NCBI GenBank assembly: GCA_913055655.1
Contig: CAJXKA010000001.1
Span: forward strand, 434,001 to 498,000
Length of the DNA stretch: 64,000 bases
Direction of reading: 5' to 3'
Source of the DNA: an uncultured Oceanospirillales bacterium
GTDB taxonomy: Bacteria > Pseudomonadota > Gammaproteobacteria > Xanthomonadales > SZUA-36
Shown here piece by piece: positions 11,908 through 24,831 of the stretch. The notes below the pieces were generated by a model. That model saw only the letters and a program-made list of their open reading frames with translations. It did no database searches and was not told where the DNA came from. How positions within the stretch are numbered: position 1 is the first letter of the stretch; each line of letters starts with the position of its first letter. The translations under genes and the position numbers were made by a program.

Positions 11908-12447
11908 ATGAGCAAGTGGAACGTCTTCAGCAATCACGGCCACGTATTGCTGTTCCTGTCGCGTTCGCCGGACGCCCGCCTGCGGGATGTCGCCGAGAGC
12001 GTGGGCATTACCGAACGCGCCGTGCAGAAGATCGTCCGCGACATGCAGGACTCCGGCGTTATCGGCGTCGTTCGCAAGGGCCGGCGTAACAGCTACACCA
12101 TCAACACGGACGCGCCATTGCGTCATGATCTCGAGGCGCATTGCCGTGTCGGCGCCCTGGTGGACCTGATCGTCAATGGCCGGGCGGGCGATCCTGCACC
12201 TGCCGCCACGTCAGTCAAGTCGGCTGAACCCACCAGCAAAGCGACGCCCCCGCCCGAAAAGGCTAAGCCGAAGCCGAAACCTGAACCAAAACCTGAACCA
12301 AAACCTGAACCGAAACCCGAATCGAGCCCCAAGTCCGAATCCAAGCCCAAGCCCAAGCCCAAGCCCAAGCCCAAGCCCGAACCGAAGAAAAAACGGGCGC
12401 GCAAAGACGAGTCGGACGACGGTGGCGAACAGGGTTCCCTGTTCTGA
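11908..12447 (+). CDS. Winged-helix DNA-binding protein with long Lys-Pro-Glu repeat tail
   Basis: 179 residues. Residues 1-95 form a winged helix-turn-helix (LRDVAESVGITERAVQKIVRDMQ, then the wing VVRKGRRNSYTI). Residues 100-179 are a low-complexity tail of KPEP and KPKP units ending in KKKRARKDESDDGGEQ. Basic proline-rich tails usually give non-specific DNA or RNA binding and extend from the folded domain. The DNA for the tail is a microsatellite, so length may vary between strains. A short inverted repeat GAATT-AC-AATTC about 45 bases upstream could be an autoregulatory site. The target is unknown. Confidence 0.75.
   Translation: MSKWNVFSNHGHVLLFLSRSPDARLRDVAESVGITERAVQKIVRDMQDSGVIGVVRKGRRNSYTINTDAPLRHDLEAHCRVGALVDLIVNGRAGDPAPAATSVKSAEPTSKATPPPEKAKPKPKPEPKPEPKPEPKPESSPKSESKPKPKPKPKPKPEPKKKRARKDESDDGGEQGSLF
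12343..12378 (+). repeat. Hexamer tandem repeat AAGCCC x6 inside the winged-helix gene
   Basis: Six perfect copies of AAGCCC encode the KPKPKP run. They are preceded at about 12275-12318 by a 12-base unit AAACCTGAACCR in about 3.5 copies. Slippage changes length in frame. Confidence 0.9.
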
Positions 12448-12468
12448 TCAACTGAGCGGATACCGACA

Positions 12469-13515
12469 ATGAACTGGCTGATCTACGGCGCTTACGGTTA
12501 CACCGGTGAACTGATCGCCCGCGAGGCGGTGGCGCGGGGGATGGCGCCTGTCCTGGCCGGTCGCGACCGCGAGCGGGTCACGGCACTGGCCGAGTCGCTG
12601 GGATTGCCGGCGCGGCCGTTTTCACTCGATTCTGCCGCTGAAGCACTGAAGGATATCGACCTGGTGCTGCACTGCGCCGGCCCATTCTCGGAAACCAGTG
12701 CGCCGATGCTCGAGGCCTGTATTCAACAGGGCGCCCACTACCTGGATATCACCGGCGAGATCGACGTGTTCGAAGCGGCCTGGCGGCAGTCGGATCGTGC
12801 GAAGCACGCGGATGTCGTGGTCTGCCCCGGGGTGGGTTTCGATGTCGTGCCGACGGATTGCCTGGCGGCCAGCCTGGTCAACGCCTTGCCGGCGGCGACC
12901 CATCTTTCGCTTGCGTTCGAGGGTGGCGGTGGCTTCAGCCGGGGAACCGCACGCACCAGTATCAAGGGGCTGGGCACCGGCGGGCGGGTGCGCCGCGACG
13001 GCGAGCTCGTGCGCGTCCCGCTGGCATGGAAAACCCGCCGGGTGCCGTTCGCACACGCCGAGCGCCAGGCGATGACGATTCCATGGGGAGACGTGTTCAC
13101 GGCCTGGGTCAGCACGGGCGTACCCAATGTCGAGGTCTACATGGCCGTGCCGCCGGATACGGTGAAGAAAATGCGCTGGATGGCGAAACTACGCCCGTTG
13201 CTCGGGCTCGGCTGGGTGCAATCCATGCTGCGCCGTCGCGTGGACGCCGCACCCCCGGGCCCAAGCGAAAAAACGCGCGAAGCCACCGGCGTGGAAGTCT
13301 GGGGCGAAGTCACCAGCGCCGACGGCCGTTGCATGACGGCCACGCTGAGTGGCCCCAACGGCTACACGATGACCGTCGACGCCGCGCTGGCCATCACCGC
13401 GCACCTGCTCGAAAACGACATCGAGGGCGGCTACTACACCCCCTCACTCCTGATGGGCGCCGACTTCGCCACCACGCTCCCCAACGTCACCCAACGCCCC
13501 CCCACCGAGTGCTAG
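12469..13515 (+). CDS. Saccharopine dehydrogenase-like NAD(P)-binding protein
   Basis: 348 residues. The N-terminal Rossmann motif is IYGAYGYTGELIA, followed by VLAGRDRERV and HCAGPFSETSAPMLEAC, typical of the saccharopine-dehydrogenase-like or trans-acting enoyl reductase group. DITGEIDVFEA and CPGVGFDVVPTDCLA are also family motifs. True lysine-pathway saccharopine dehydrogenases differ; these homologues act in lipid or polyketide reduction or are uncharacterised. It starts 21 bases after the winged-helix gene and may be cotranscribed with it. Confidence 0.8.
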   Translation: MNWLIYGAYGYTGELIAREAVARGMAPVLAGRDRERVTALAESLGLPARPFSLDSAAEALKDIDLVLHCAGPFSETSAPMLEACIQQGAHYLDITGEIDVFEAAWRQSDRAKHADVVVCPGVGFDVVPTDCLAASLVNALPAATHLSLAFEGGGGFSRGTARTSIKGLGTGGRVRRDGELVRVPLAWKTRRVPFAHAERQAMTIPWGDVFTAWVSTGVPNVEVYMAVPPDTVKKMRWMAKLRPLLGLGWVQSMLRRRVDAAPPGPSEKTREATGVEVWGEVTSADGRCMTATLSGPNGYTMTVDAALAITAHLLENDIEGGYYTPSLLMGADFATTLPNVTQRPPTEC

Positions 13516-13522
13516 TATCCTT

Positions 13523-13550
13523 CACTGCTCACTGCTCACTGCTCACTGCT
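13523..13550. repeat. Heptamer tandem repeat (CACTGCT x4)
   Basis: Four perfect CACTGCT copies lie between two converging genes, trailing into CACCACTCAC and CCCGTCACCCGTCACCCG. The rotated unit TGCTCAC recurs at 27315-27328. It occupies the whole intergenic gap; no terminator was seen. Confidence 0.9.
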
Positions 13551-13570
13551 CACCACTCACTCCTGACGGC

Positions 13571-14170
13571 TTACCCGTCACCCGTCACCCGCTCACGAAA
13601 CGTCGCCTGCCCACGACTCAAATCCCGCACCACCGTCTTCAACCGCGCCACCCAGTCAGCACGAACCCGGAACACCAGCTGGACACCCTCGGCGGTGTAG
13701 TGCTCAACAACATCCGTCGCCTGCGCCTTTTCCAGCAATGCCCGCAGTGCCGCGTCATGCTCGAAACCGGCGTCAATCCCGCAGCGTGCCAGGCGGTGGC
13801 GCTTGACCAGCCGGGCGCCGTCGAGGCACCGGGCAGCGGCGCCGGAATACGCCCGCACCAGGCCGCCCGCACCCAGCTTGATCCCGCCGAACCAGCGGGT
13901 GACCACAACCATCACGCCGTCGATATCGCGCCCCTCCAGCACGCCCAGGATCGGGCGGCCGGCGGTGCCGCCCGGTTCGCCGTCATCGTTGAACCGGACG
14001 CGGTAGTCGAGTCGCCAGGCCCAGCAGTTATGGTTGGCGGACGAATCGGCGACGGACTCGAAGAAGGCCAGGGTCTCGGCCTCGTTGCTAACGGGTGCCG
14101 CGTGGGCCACAAAGCGGCTCTTCTTGATGGATTCCTCGAATTGCACCGGTGCCGCAATCGTGAAGCTCAC
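13571..14170 (-). CDS. yigZ: IMPACT/YigZ family protein
   Basis: 199 residues, beginning VSFTIAAPVQFEESIKKS from a GTG in a GTGA overlap with the upstream anti-sigma-like gene. The UPF0029 signature is visible as NHNCWAWRL, DDGEPGGTAGRPIL and VVVTRWFGGIKLGAGGLVRAY. A DUF1949-like half follows at the C terminus. E. coli YigZ is about 204 residues. IMPACT proteins interact with GCN1/ribosome-linked functions in eukaryotes; the bacterial role is unclear. Cytosolic. Confidence 0.9.
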   Translation of the reverse strand: MSFTIAAPVQFEESIKKSRFVAHAAPVSNEAETLAFFESVADSSANHNCWAWRLDYRVRFNDDGEPGGTAGRPILGVLEGRDIDGVMVVVTRWFGGIKLGAGGLVRAYSGAAARCLDGARLVKRHRLARCGIDAGFEHDAALRALLEKAQATDVVEHYTAEGVQLVFRVRADWVARLKTVVRDLSRGQATFRERVTGDG

Positions 14171-14850
14171 GATCCGGAATCCTCGGCGGCCTCGGCCAGG
14201 CCTGCGGGTAGCGGGTAGTCCGGCCAGCGGGCCCTGAAGCGGGCCAGTTCTTCCTGCCAGCCAGGATCGCCCTCGGCCTGCATGCCCACGATCCGCTCCA
14301 GCCATTCCGCCGGCGGCAGGACGACCTGTTCCATCTCGCGTTCGGGTGCGGCGTCGGCGGCTTCGGCCCGTTCCTCCATGATGGCGTCCGCCATGGGTTC
14401 GGTCTTGAACATGCTGATATTTTCGGCGGGTTCAGCCTTCCGGCGTGCCTCAACTGGCGCCAGTTGTGTTTCTTCGCTGGCGCGTGCGCGGTCCTCGCCG
14501 GCCGTATCCCGCGACGCGCGGGGTGTTGCGGTGACCGGGGCAGGGGGTGGCGCCGCCGGTGGCAGTTTCACGGGCGCCGGGGCTTCGTCCTGCAGGTTGA
14601 TCAGCACGGTGATGGCCACGGCGGCAACCGCGCCGGTGGACAACCAGCCCGTCCAGCTGCGGGTCCAGGGCCAGGCACGCGCGGATTTTTTGCCAACGGC
14701 CGCACGCGCTTCACGGAGTACGGCCAGGTCGACGTCCGCCGGGGGTTCTTCGCGGTGCGTTGACTGCCAGGCACGCGCCAGCGCGTCCAGGGACTGTTCG
14801 TGCTCGCGTTCGTCGTCGCGGCTGTTGTCGTGGTGGTTACCGGTGGTCAT
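14167..14850 (-). CDS. Probable membrane-anchored anti-sigma factor
   Basis: 227 residues starting at ATG 14848-14850 inside the end of the sigma-factor gene. It has a hydrophilic, acidic N-terminal part of about 65 residues (MTTGNHHDNSRDDEREHEQ), one transmembrane helix near 70-90 (WLSTGAVAAVAITVLINL), then a Pro/Ala/Glu-rich periplasmic region and a C-terminal DUF-like segment (PPAEWLERIVGMQAEGDPGWQ). No zinc-binding HxxxCxxC was found. The role is inferred from position after an ECF-like sigma gene and from topology. Confidence 0.7.
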   Translation of the reverse strand: MTTGNHHDNSRDDEREHEQSLDALARAWQSTHREEPPADVDLAVLREARAAVGKKSARAWPWTRSWTGWLSTGAVAAVAITVLINLQDEAPAPVKLPPAAPPPAPVTATPRASRDTAGEDRARASEETQLAPVEARRKAEPAENISMFKTEPMADAIMEERAEAADAAPEREMEQVVLPPAEWLERIVGMQAEGDPGWQEELARFRARWPDYPLPAGLAEAAEDSGS

Positions 14851-15433
14851 CAGCCAGTACCTCCTTGAGTTTGCGGGTGGCGTAGCGCAATCGGCTCTTC
14901 GCCGTCTCACGACCGACGCCCATGGCGCGGGCGATGTCGTCCAGCGCCAGCCCACCCTCCAGCTTGAGCAGGATCGCATCCCGCTGGTCTTCCGGCAGCG
15001 CCGCGACCGCGGTGTGCAGTCGTAGCGCCTGCTGGTCCTGTTCGGCGTGCGCTCCCGGGTTGCTTTCCGGCGGCGCTTCGGGCTCCGTGACCAGCTCGGT
15101 TTCCGGCTTGCCGGCGCGGTAGTGGTCGACCAGGTGGTTATGCGCCACCCGGAACAACCAGGCCCGGAACGGGGCGGTCTCGTCATACCGGGAACGCGCG
15201 CGGATCACCTTTTCCCAGCAGCCCTGGTAAAGGTCCGCGGCCACGGCTTCGGTGCTGACATGGCGCAGGAAATAACGGTACAGCGGCCCGCGCCAGCGGT
15301 CATACAGCACTTCAAACGCACGTGCGTCACCGGCCGCATAGCGGTTCATCAGGGCTTCGTCGGCATCCTCGCGCATGCGCGGAGCGTAGCCCACGTGCTG
15401 CCCGGGGCCAAGCGCCATGGTCAGGCCGTTCAT
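14837..15433 (-). CDS. RNA polymerase sigma factor, sigma-70/ECF family
   Basis: 198 residues. Region 2 includes AFEVLYDRWRGPLYRYFLR and DLYQGCWEKVIRARSRYDETAPFRAWLFRVAHNHLVDHYR. Region 4 is VAALPEDQRDAILLKLEGGLALDDIARAMGVGRETAKSRL. The length fits an ECF sigma. An internal start at 15376 (MREDADEALMNR) is equally plausible; the extra 19 residues are not conserved. It forms a tight operon with the anti-sigma-like gene and yigZ, all overlapping. Confidence 0.9.
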   Translation of the reverse strand: MNGLTMALGPGQHVGYAPRMREDADEALMNRYAAGDARAFEVLYDRWRGPLYRYFLRHVSTEAVAADLYQGCWEKVIRARSRYDETAPFRAWLFRVAHNHLVDHYRAGKPETELVTEPEAPPESNPGAHAEQDQQALRLHTAVAALPEDQRDAILLKLEGGLALDDIARAMGVGRETAKSRLRYATRKLKEVLADDHR

Positions 15434-15466
15434 GCTTCCTATAACGTGGGAAACCCCGAAACGGGG

Positions 15467-16874
15467 TTAAATTTCGCCCGGGTCGCTGGTTTCGTCCGGT
15501 GCGGGTTTTGCCTGCGGCTCGGTTTCGGTCACCGTCGATACGATCCGACCGCCTGCCACCCGGGTGAACAGCGTGTCGCCGGCCTTGACCTTGGCCGGGT
15601 CGGTGATGGCGCGGCCACCGGGTTCGCGCGTGACGATGGCGTAACCGCGTTCGAGCGTCGGCAATGGACTGAAGGCATTCAGCGTGCGCACCAACGACTG
15701 TAGCTGGGAGCGTCGTTCCGGGACCAGCCGTTCGCCCGCGGCACGCAGGCGGCTCTCCAGGGGGCGAAGCGCCTGGGCCTGCGAAGGCCCGGTCCGCGCG
15801 GCGATGGCCTTCAGTCGCGCGGTCAATGCATTCAGTCGCACCTGTCGATCCGCCGTTGCGCGGGACAGCGCGACCCGCATACGCTTCCGCGCCGCGGCCA
15901 GTTCGGTGCGCCGGGCATCGAGCCGCCGACCCGGGTGCTGGCGCGACAGGCGTGTCGCCAGCTCGTCGACCCGCTGGCTGCGCCGGGTGATGTCATCCCG
16001 GGTGACCTGCGCCAGCCGCCTTTCGTGCCGAGCATACTCCCGCCTGAGCGCGGCGCCATCGGGGGTCAGCAGCTCGGCCGCGGCCGTGGGCGTCGGTGCA
16101 CGCAGGTCGGCGACGAAATCGGCAATGCTGACGTCACTCTCGTGGCCGACCGCGGAAATCACCGGGATATCCGACGCGGCGATGGCGCGGGCGACGGTCT
16201 CGTCATTGAAGGCCCAGAGATCTTCCAGAGAACCGCCGCCGCGACCGGCGATCACCGCCTGGGCCCAGCCGTGCCGGTTCACCGCCGCCAGTGCACGGAC
16301 AATGGCGGGCGGCGCCTGCTCGCCCTGCACGGGCACCGGGTAGAGCCGCACCTGTGCCAGTGGCCAACGCCGTTCCAGCACGTGCAGGATGTCGCGAATG
16401 ACGGCGCCGCTGGCCGACGTGATCACGGCGATCCGCCCCGGGTAGGCGGGCAGGGGGCGCTTGCGCGAGGTCTCGAACAGGCCCTCGGCTTCCAGTTGCT
16501 TGCGCAGGGCCTCCCAGGCGGCGCGCAACCGGCCTTCGCCGGCGGCTTCCATGGTGTCGGCGATCAGCTGGTAATCGCCACGGGGTTCGTACAGGCTCAG
16601 GCGACCACGCACCTGTACCAGCTGGCCGTTTTCGGGGCGAAATCCAATGGCCCGGGCGTTTTGCCGGAACAGCGCGCAGCGAATCTGCGCGCGGTCGTCC
16701 TTCAGGGAGAAATACAAATGCCCTGATGCCGGGCGGGCGAGGTTGGAGATCTCGCCCTCCAGCCACAGGCGCGGAAACCCGGCCTCCAGGTGCAGGTGGA
16801 CCTCCCGGTTCAGCTCCGTGGGTGTGTACACTTCGCGTTTCACGGAGCGATGATAAACGAAGCGAGGCGTGGTC

Positions 16875-16876
<2 letters not shown>
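15467..16876 (-). CDS. xseA: Exodeoxyribonuclease VII large subunit
   Basis: 469 residues. XseA degrades single-stranded DNA with XseB. An N-terminal OB fold (WLEGEISNLARPASGHLYFSLKDD) and the catalytic region (VITSASGAVIRDILHVL, AGRGGGSLEDLWAFNDE, ISAVGHESDVSIADFVADLRAPTPTAAAE) are plain, followed by a long coiled-coil region rich in Arg and the C-terminal LERGYAIV. ATG at 16874-16876 is used, giving a divergent overlap with the amidohydrolase start. A GTG at 16843 would shorten the N terminus closer to E. coli length. Confidence 0.93.
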
Positions 16877-20178
<3,302 letters not shown>

Positions 20179-20203
20179 GGCCCGCACCGGAGACCGGAAA
20201 ACG

Positions 20204-21781
20204 ATGCACCAGGACATTCACCAGGACCGTGTCCTGATTCTCGATTTCGGTTCGCAGTACACGCAGCTGATCGCCCGTCGCGTCCGGGAAATCGGGGTCT
20301 ACTGCGAAATTTTCCCCTGGGACATGCCCGAGGACGAGATTCGCGCCTTCGCGCCGAAGGGCATCGTGCTCTCGGGCGGGCCCGAATCGACGACGGCGCT
20401 GGACGGCCCGAAAGCGCCGCAGGTGGTATTCGACCTGGGGGTGCCACTGCTGGGCATTTGTTATGGCCTGCAGACCATGGCCATGCAGCTGGGTGGTGAA
20501 GTGTCACCCTCCAGCGAGAAGGAATTCGGCTACGCGCAGGTTCGCCTGTCTGGTGGTTGCCAGCTGACCGAGGGCATCGAGGACCACGTCGGCAACGACG
20601 GTGTCGCGCTGCTGGATGTCTGGATGAGCCACGGCGACAAGGTCACCGGGCTGCCGGACGGTTTCGCAGCCGTGGGCCAGACCGGTTCTGCGCCGATCAC
20701 GATCATGGCCGATGATGACCGCCGCTGGTACGGCCTGCAGTTCCACCCCGAGGTCACCCACACGCCGCAGGGCTCGCGCCTGCTCGAGCGCTTCGTCGCC
20801 GATATCTGCGGATGCGAGAAGCTCTGGATCGCCGCCAACATCATCGATGACTCCGTCGCCCGTGTACGCGAGCAGGTGGGCGACGACACGGTGTTGCTGG
20901 GCCTGTCCGGCGGCGTCGATTCCAGTGTCGTGGCGGCGCTGCTGCACAAGGCCATCGGCGACAGGCTGACCTGTATCTTCGTCGATACCGGCCTGCTGCG
21001 CCTGGGCGAGGGCGACCAGGTGATGGCGACCTTCGCGCAGCACATGGGCGTGAAGGTCATCCGCGTGAACGCCGGCGAGCGGTTCCTGGACAAGCTGGCC
21101 GGCGTCGACGACCCGGAAGCCAAGCGCAAGATCATCGGCAACCTGTTTATCGAGATTTTCGAGGAGCAGGCGAAGGCTGCCGGCGGCGCGAAGTGGCTGG
21201 CGCAGGGCACCATCTACCCGGATGTCATCGAGTCGGCCGGCGCCCGGACGGGCAAGGCGCACGTGATCAAATCACACCACAACGTTGGCGGCCTGCCCGA
21301 GCGCATGGACATGGCCCTGGTCGAGCCGCTGCGTGAACTGTTCAAGGACGAGGTCCGCAAGCTGGGCGTCGAGCTGGGGCTGCCGGCCGAAATGGTCTAC
21401 CGCCACCCGTTCCCCGGTCCCGGTCTTGGGGTTCGAATCCTCGGGGAAGTCCGTCCCGAGTACGTCGAGCCGCTGCAGCGCGCCGACGATATCTTTATTT
21501 CCGAGTTGCGACGTGAAGGTCATTACGACACCACCTCGCAGGCATTCGCCGTGTTCCTGCCGGTGAAATCGGTGGGCGTGGTCGGCGACGCGCGTCGTTA
21601 CGAATGGGTGGTCGCGCTGCGCGCCGTGGAAACCATCGACTTCATGACCGCGCGCTGGGCGCACCTGCCATACGAGTTTCTGGAAAAGGTATCATTGCGT
21701 ATTATCAATGAGATAGATGGTATATCTCGTGTAGTTTATGATATCTCTGGAAAGCCGCCGGCGACCATCGAGTGGGAGTGA
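20204..21781 (+). CDS. guaA: GMP synthase (glutamine-hydrolysing)
   Basis: 525 residues. An N-terminal class I amidotransferase ([20 protein letters not shown]; nucleophile Cys in [22 protein letters not shown]) precedes an ATP pyrophosphatase domain ([17 protein letters not shown]) and a dimerisation domain ending [10 protein letters not shown]. It converts XMP to GMP and is cotranscribed with guaB. The last 65-70 coding bases are strikingly A+T-rich compared with the rest of the gene, although the protein sequence stays canonical. Confidence 0.97.
   Translation: MHQDIHQDRVLILDFGSQYTQLIARRVREIGVYCEIFPWDMPEDEIRAFAPKGIVLSGGPESTTALDGPKAPQVVFDLGVPLLGICYGLQTMAMQLGGEVSPSSEKEFGYAQVRLSGGCQLTEGIEDHVGNDGVALLDVWMSHGDKVTGLPDGFAAVGQTGSAPITIMADDDRRWYGLQFHPEVTHTPQGSRLLERFVADICGCEKLWIAANIIDDSVARVREQVGDDTVLLGLSGGVDSSVVAALLHKAIGDRLTCIFVDTGLLRLGEGDQVMATFAQHMGVKVIRVNAGERFLDKLAGVDDPEAKRKIIGNLFIEIFEEQAKAAGGAKWLAQGTIYPDVIESAGARTGKAHVIKSHHNVGGLPERMDMALVEPLRELFKDEVRKLGVELGLPAEMVYRHPFPGPGLGVRILGEVRPEYVEPLQRADDIFISELRREGHYDTTSQAFAVFLPVKSVGVVGDARRYEWVVALRAVETIDFMTARWAHLPYEFLEKVSLRIINEIDGISRVVYDISGKPPATIEWE
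21686..21752 (+). other. A+T-rich, codon-atypical 3' end of guaA (possible attachment-site scar)
   Basis: Codons such as TCA, TTG, ATA, GTA, TCT and GGA cluster here, roughly one third G+C by eye, in a gene otherwise rich in G/C-ending codons. The 3' end of guaA is a known integration site for genomic islands. No integrase or direct repeat was found nearby. Confidence 0.5.
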
Positions 21782-21794
21782 CGAGGCACGTAGC

Positions 21795-23762
<1,968 letters not shown>

Positions 23763-23825
23763 GCGCCAAGTCTGCCACACGTTGCGCTGATATACTGTGC
23801 CGTCCGACGGGAGGGGAGCCTGGAA

Positions 23826-24824
23826 GTGACCAACGTCTATTCATTCAGGGCACCGGACGCGGCGCCGGATCATGGCCTGGAACGCAATCCCGGCATGGGT
23901 TTCGACCCGGCCTGTTTCGATCGTTTGCGAATCAACCGCAGCGCGGTCGAGCGTCGGTGTGCCAGCATCCCGGCGCGCCGTTCCATCAAGAAGGACCACC
24001 AGGCGGCCTGGCTGCTGAAGGCCATCGCCTGTATCGACCTCACCACGCTGGCCGGCGACGATACGCCCGGCAAGGTACGGCGCCTGTGCCACAAGGCCAT
24101 GCGGCCGGTGCGCGCGGATATCCTGGAAGGGCTCGGGGTGGCCGACCTTGGCCTGACCGTCGCCGCCGTGTGCGTGTACCACAACTACATCGAAACCGCG
24201 GTCGATGCGCTGAAAGGTTCCGGTATTCCCGTTGCCGCCGTCTCCACCGGATTTCCCGCCGGACAGATTCCACTTGAACTGAAGCTGGCCCAGGTCGTGG
24301 CCTCCGTGGCCGCGGGCGCGAAGGAAATCGACATCGTGATTTCCCGGGCAAAGGTCCTGACCGGTGACTGGCGCGGCCTGTTCGAGGAAATGCGCGCCTA
24401 TCGCGAGGCCTGCGGCGATGCCCACGTGAAAGCCATCCTGGCCACCGGCGAGCTGGCCACGCTGACCAACGTGGCGCGCGCCAGCTGGGTCTGCATGCAG
24501 GCCGGCGCGGATTTCATCAAGACCAGCACCGGCAAGGAGTCGGTGAACGCGACCCTGCCGTACAGCCTGGTCATGGCCCGCGCGATCCGCGATTACCACC
24601 GGCTGACCGGCTACAAGGTGGGCTACAAGCCGGCGGGCGGCATCAGCACCGCAAAGGATGCGCTGGCCTACCTGACCCTGATGCGCGAAGAGCTCGGCCG
24701 CGACTGGCTGGAGCCGCACCTGTTCCGCTTCGGCGCCAGCAGCCTGCTGGGCGATATCGAGCGCCAGCTGGAGCATCACCTGACCGGCGCCTATTCCGCC
24801 GCCCATCGCCACCCCACCAGTTGA
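23826..24824 (+). CDS. deoC: Deoxyribose-phosphate aldolase
   Basis: 332 residues from a GTG start with GGAGGGGAG upstream. DERA cleaves 2-deoxyribose 5-phosphate to acetaldehyde and glyceraldehyde 3-phosphate. The Schiff-base lysine lies in FIKTSTGK; KEIDIVIS and GYKPAGGISTAKDAL complete the active site. It is longer at the N terminus than E. coli DeoC, like mammalian-type DERA. The next gene, eight bases away, is an aldehyde dehydrogenase that could oxidise the acetaldehyde. Confidence 0.93.
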   Translation: MTNVYSFRAPDAAPDHGLERNPGMGFDPACFDRLRINRSAVERRCASIPARRSIKKDHQAAWLLKAIACIDLTTLAGDDTPGKVRRLCHKAMRPVRADILEGLGVADLGLTVAAVCVYHNYIETAVDALKGSGIPVAAVSTGFPAGQIPLELKLAQVVASVAAGAKEIDIVISRAKVLTGDWRGLFEEMRAYREACGDAHVKAILATGELATLTNVARASWVCMQAGADFIKTSTGKESVNATLPYSLVMARAIRDYHRLTGYKVGYKPAGGISTAKDALAYLTLMREELGRDWLEPHLFRFGASSLLGDIERQLEHHLTGAYSAAHRHPTS

Positions 24825-24831
24825 GGCCTGC

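Noticed and set aside
12270-12380. CRISPR-like array
   Set aside because: Repeats have no spacers and encode in-frame KPEP/KPKP; no cas genes nearby.
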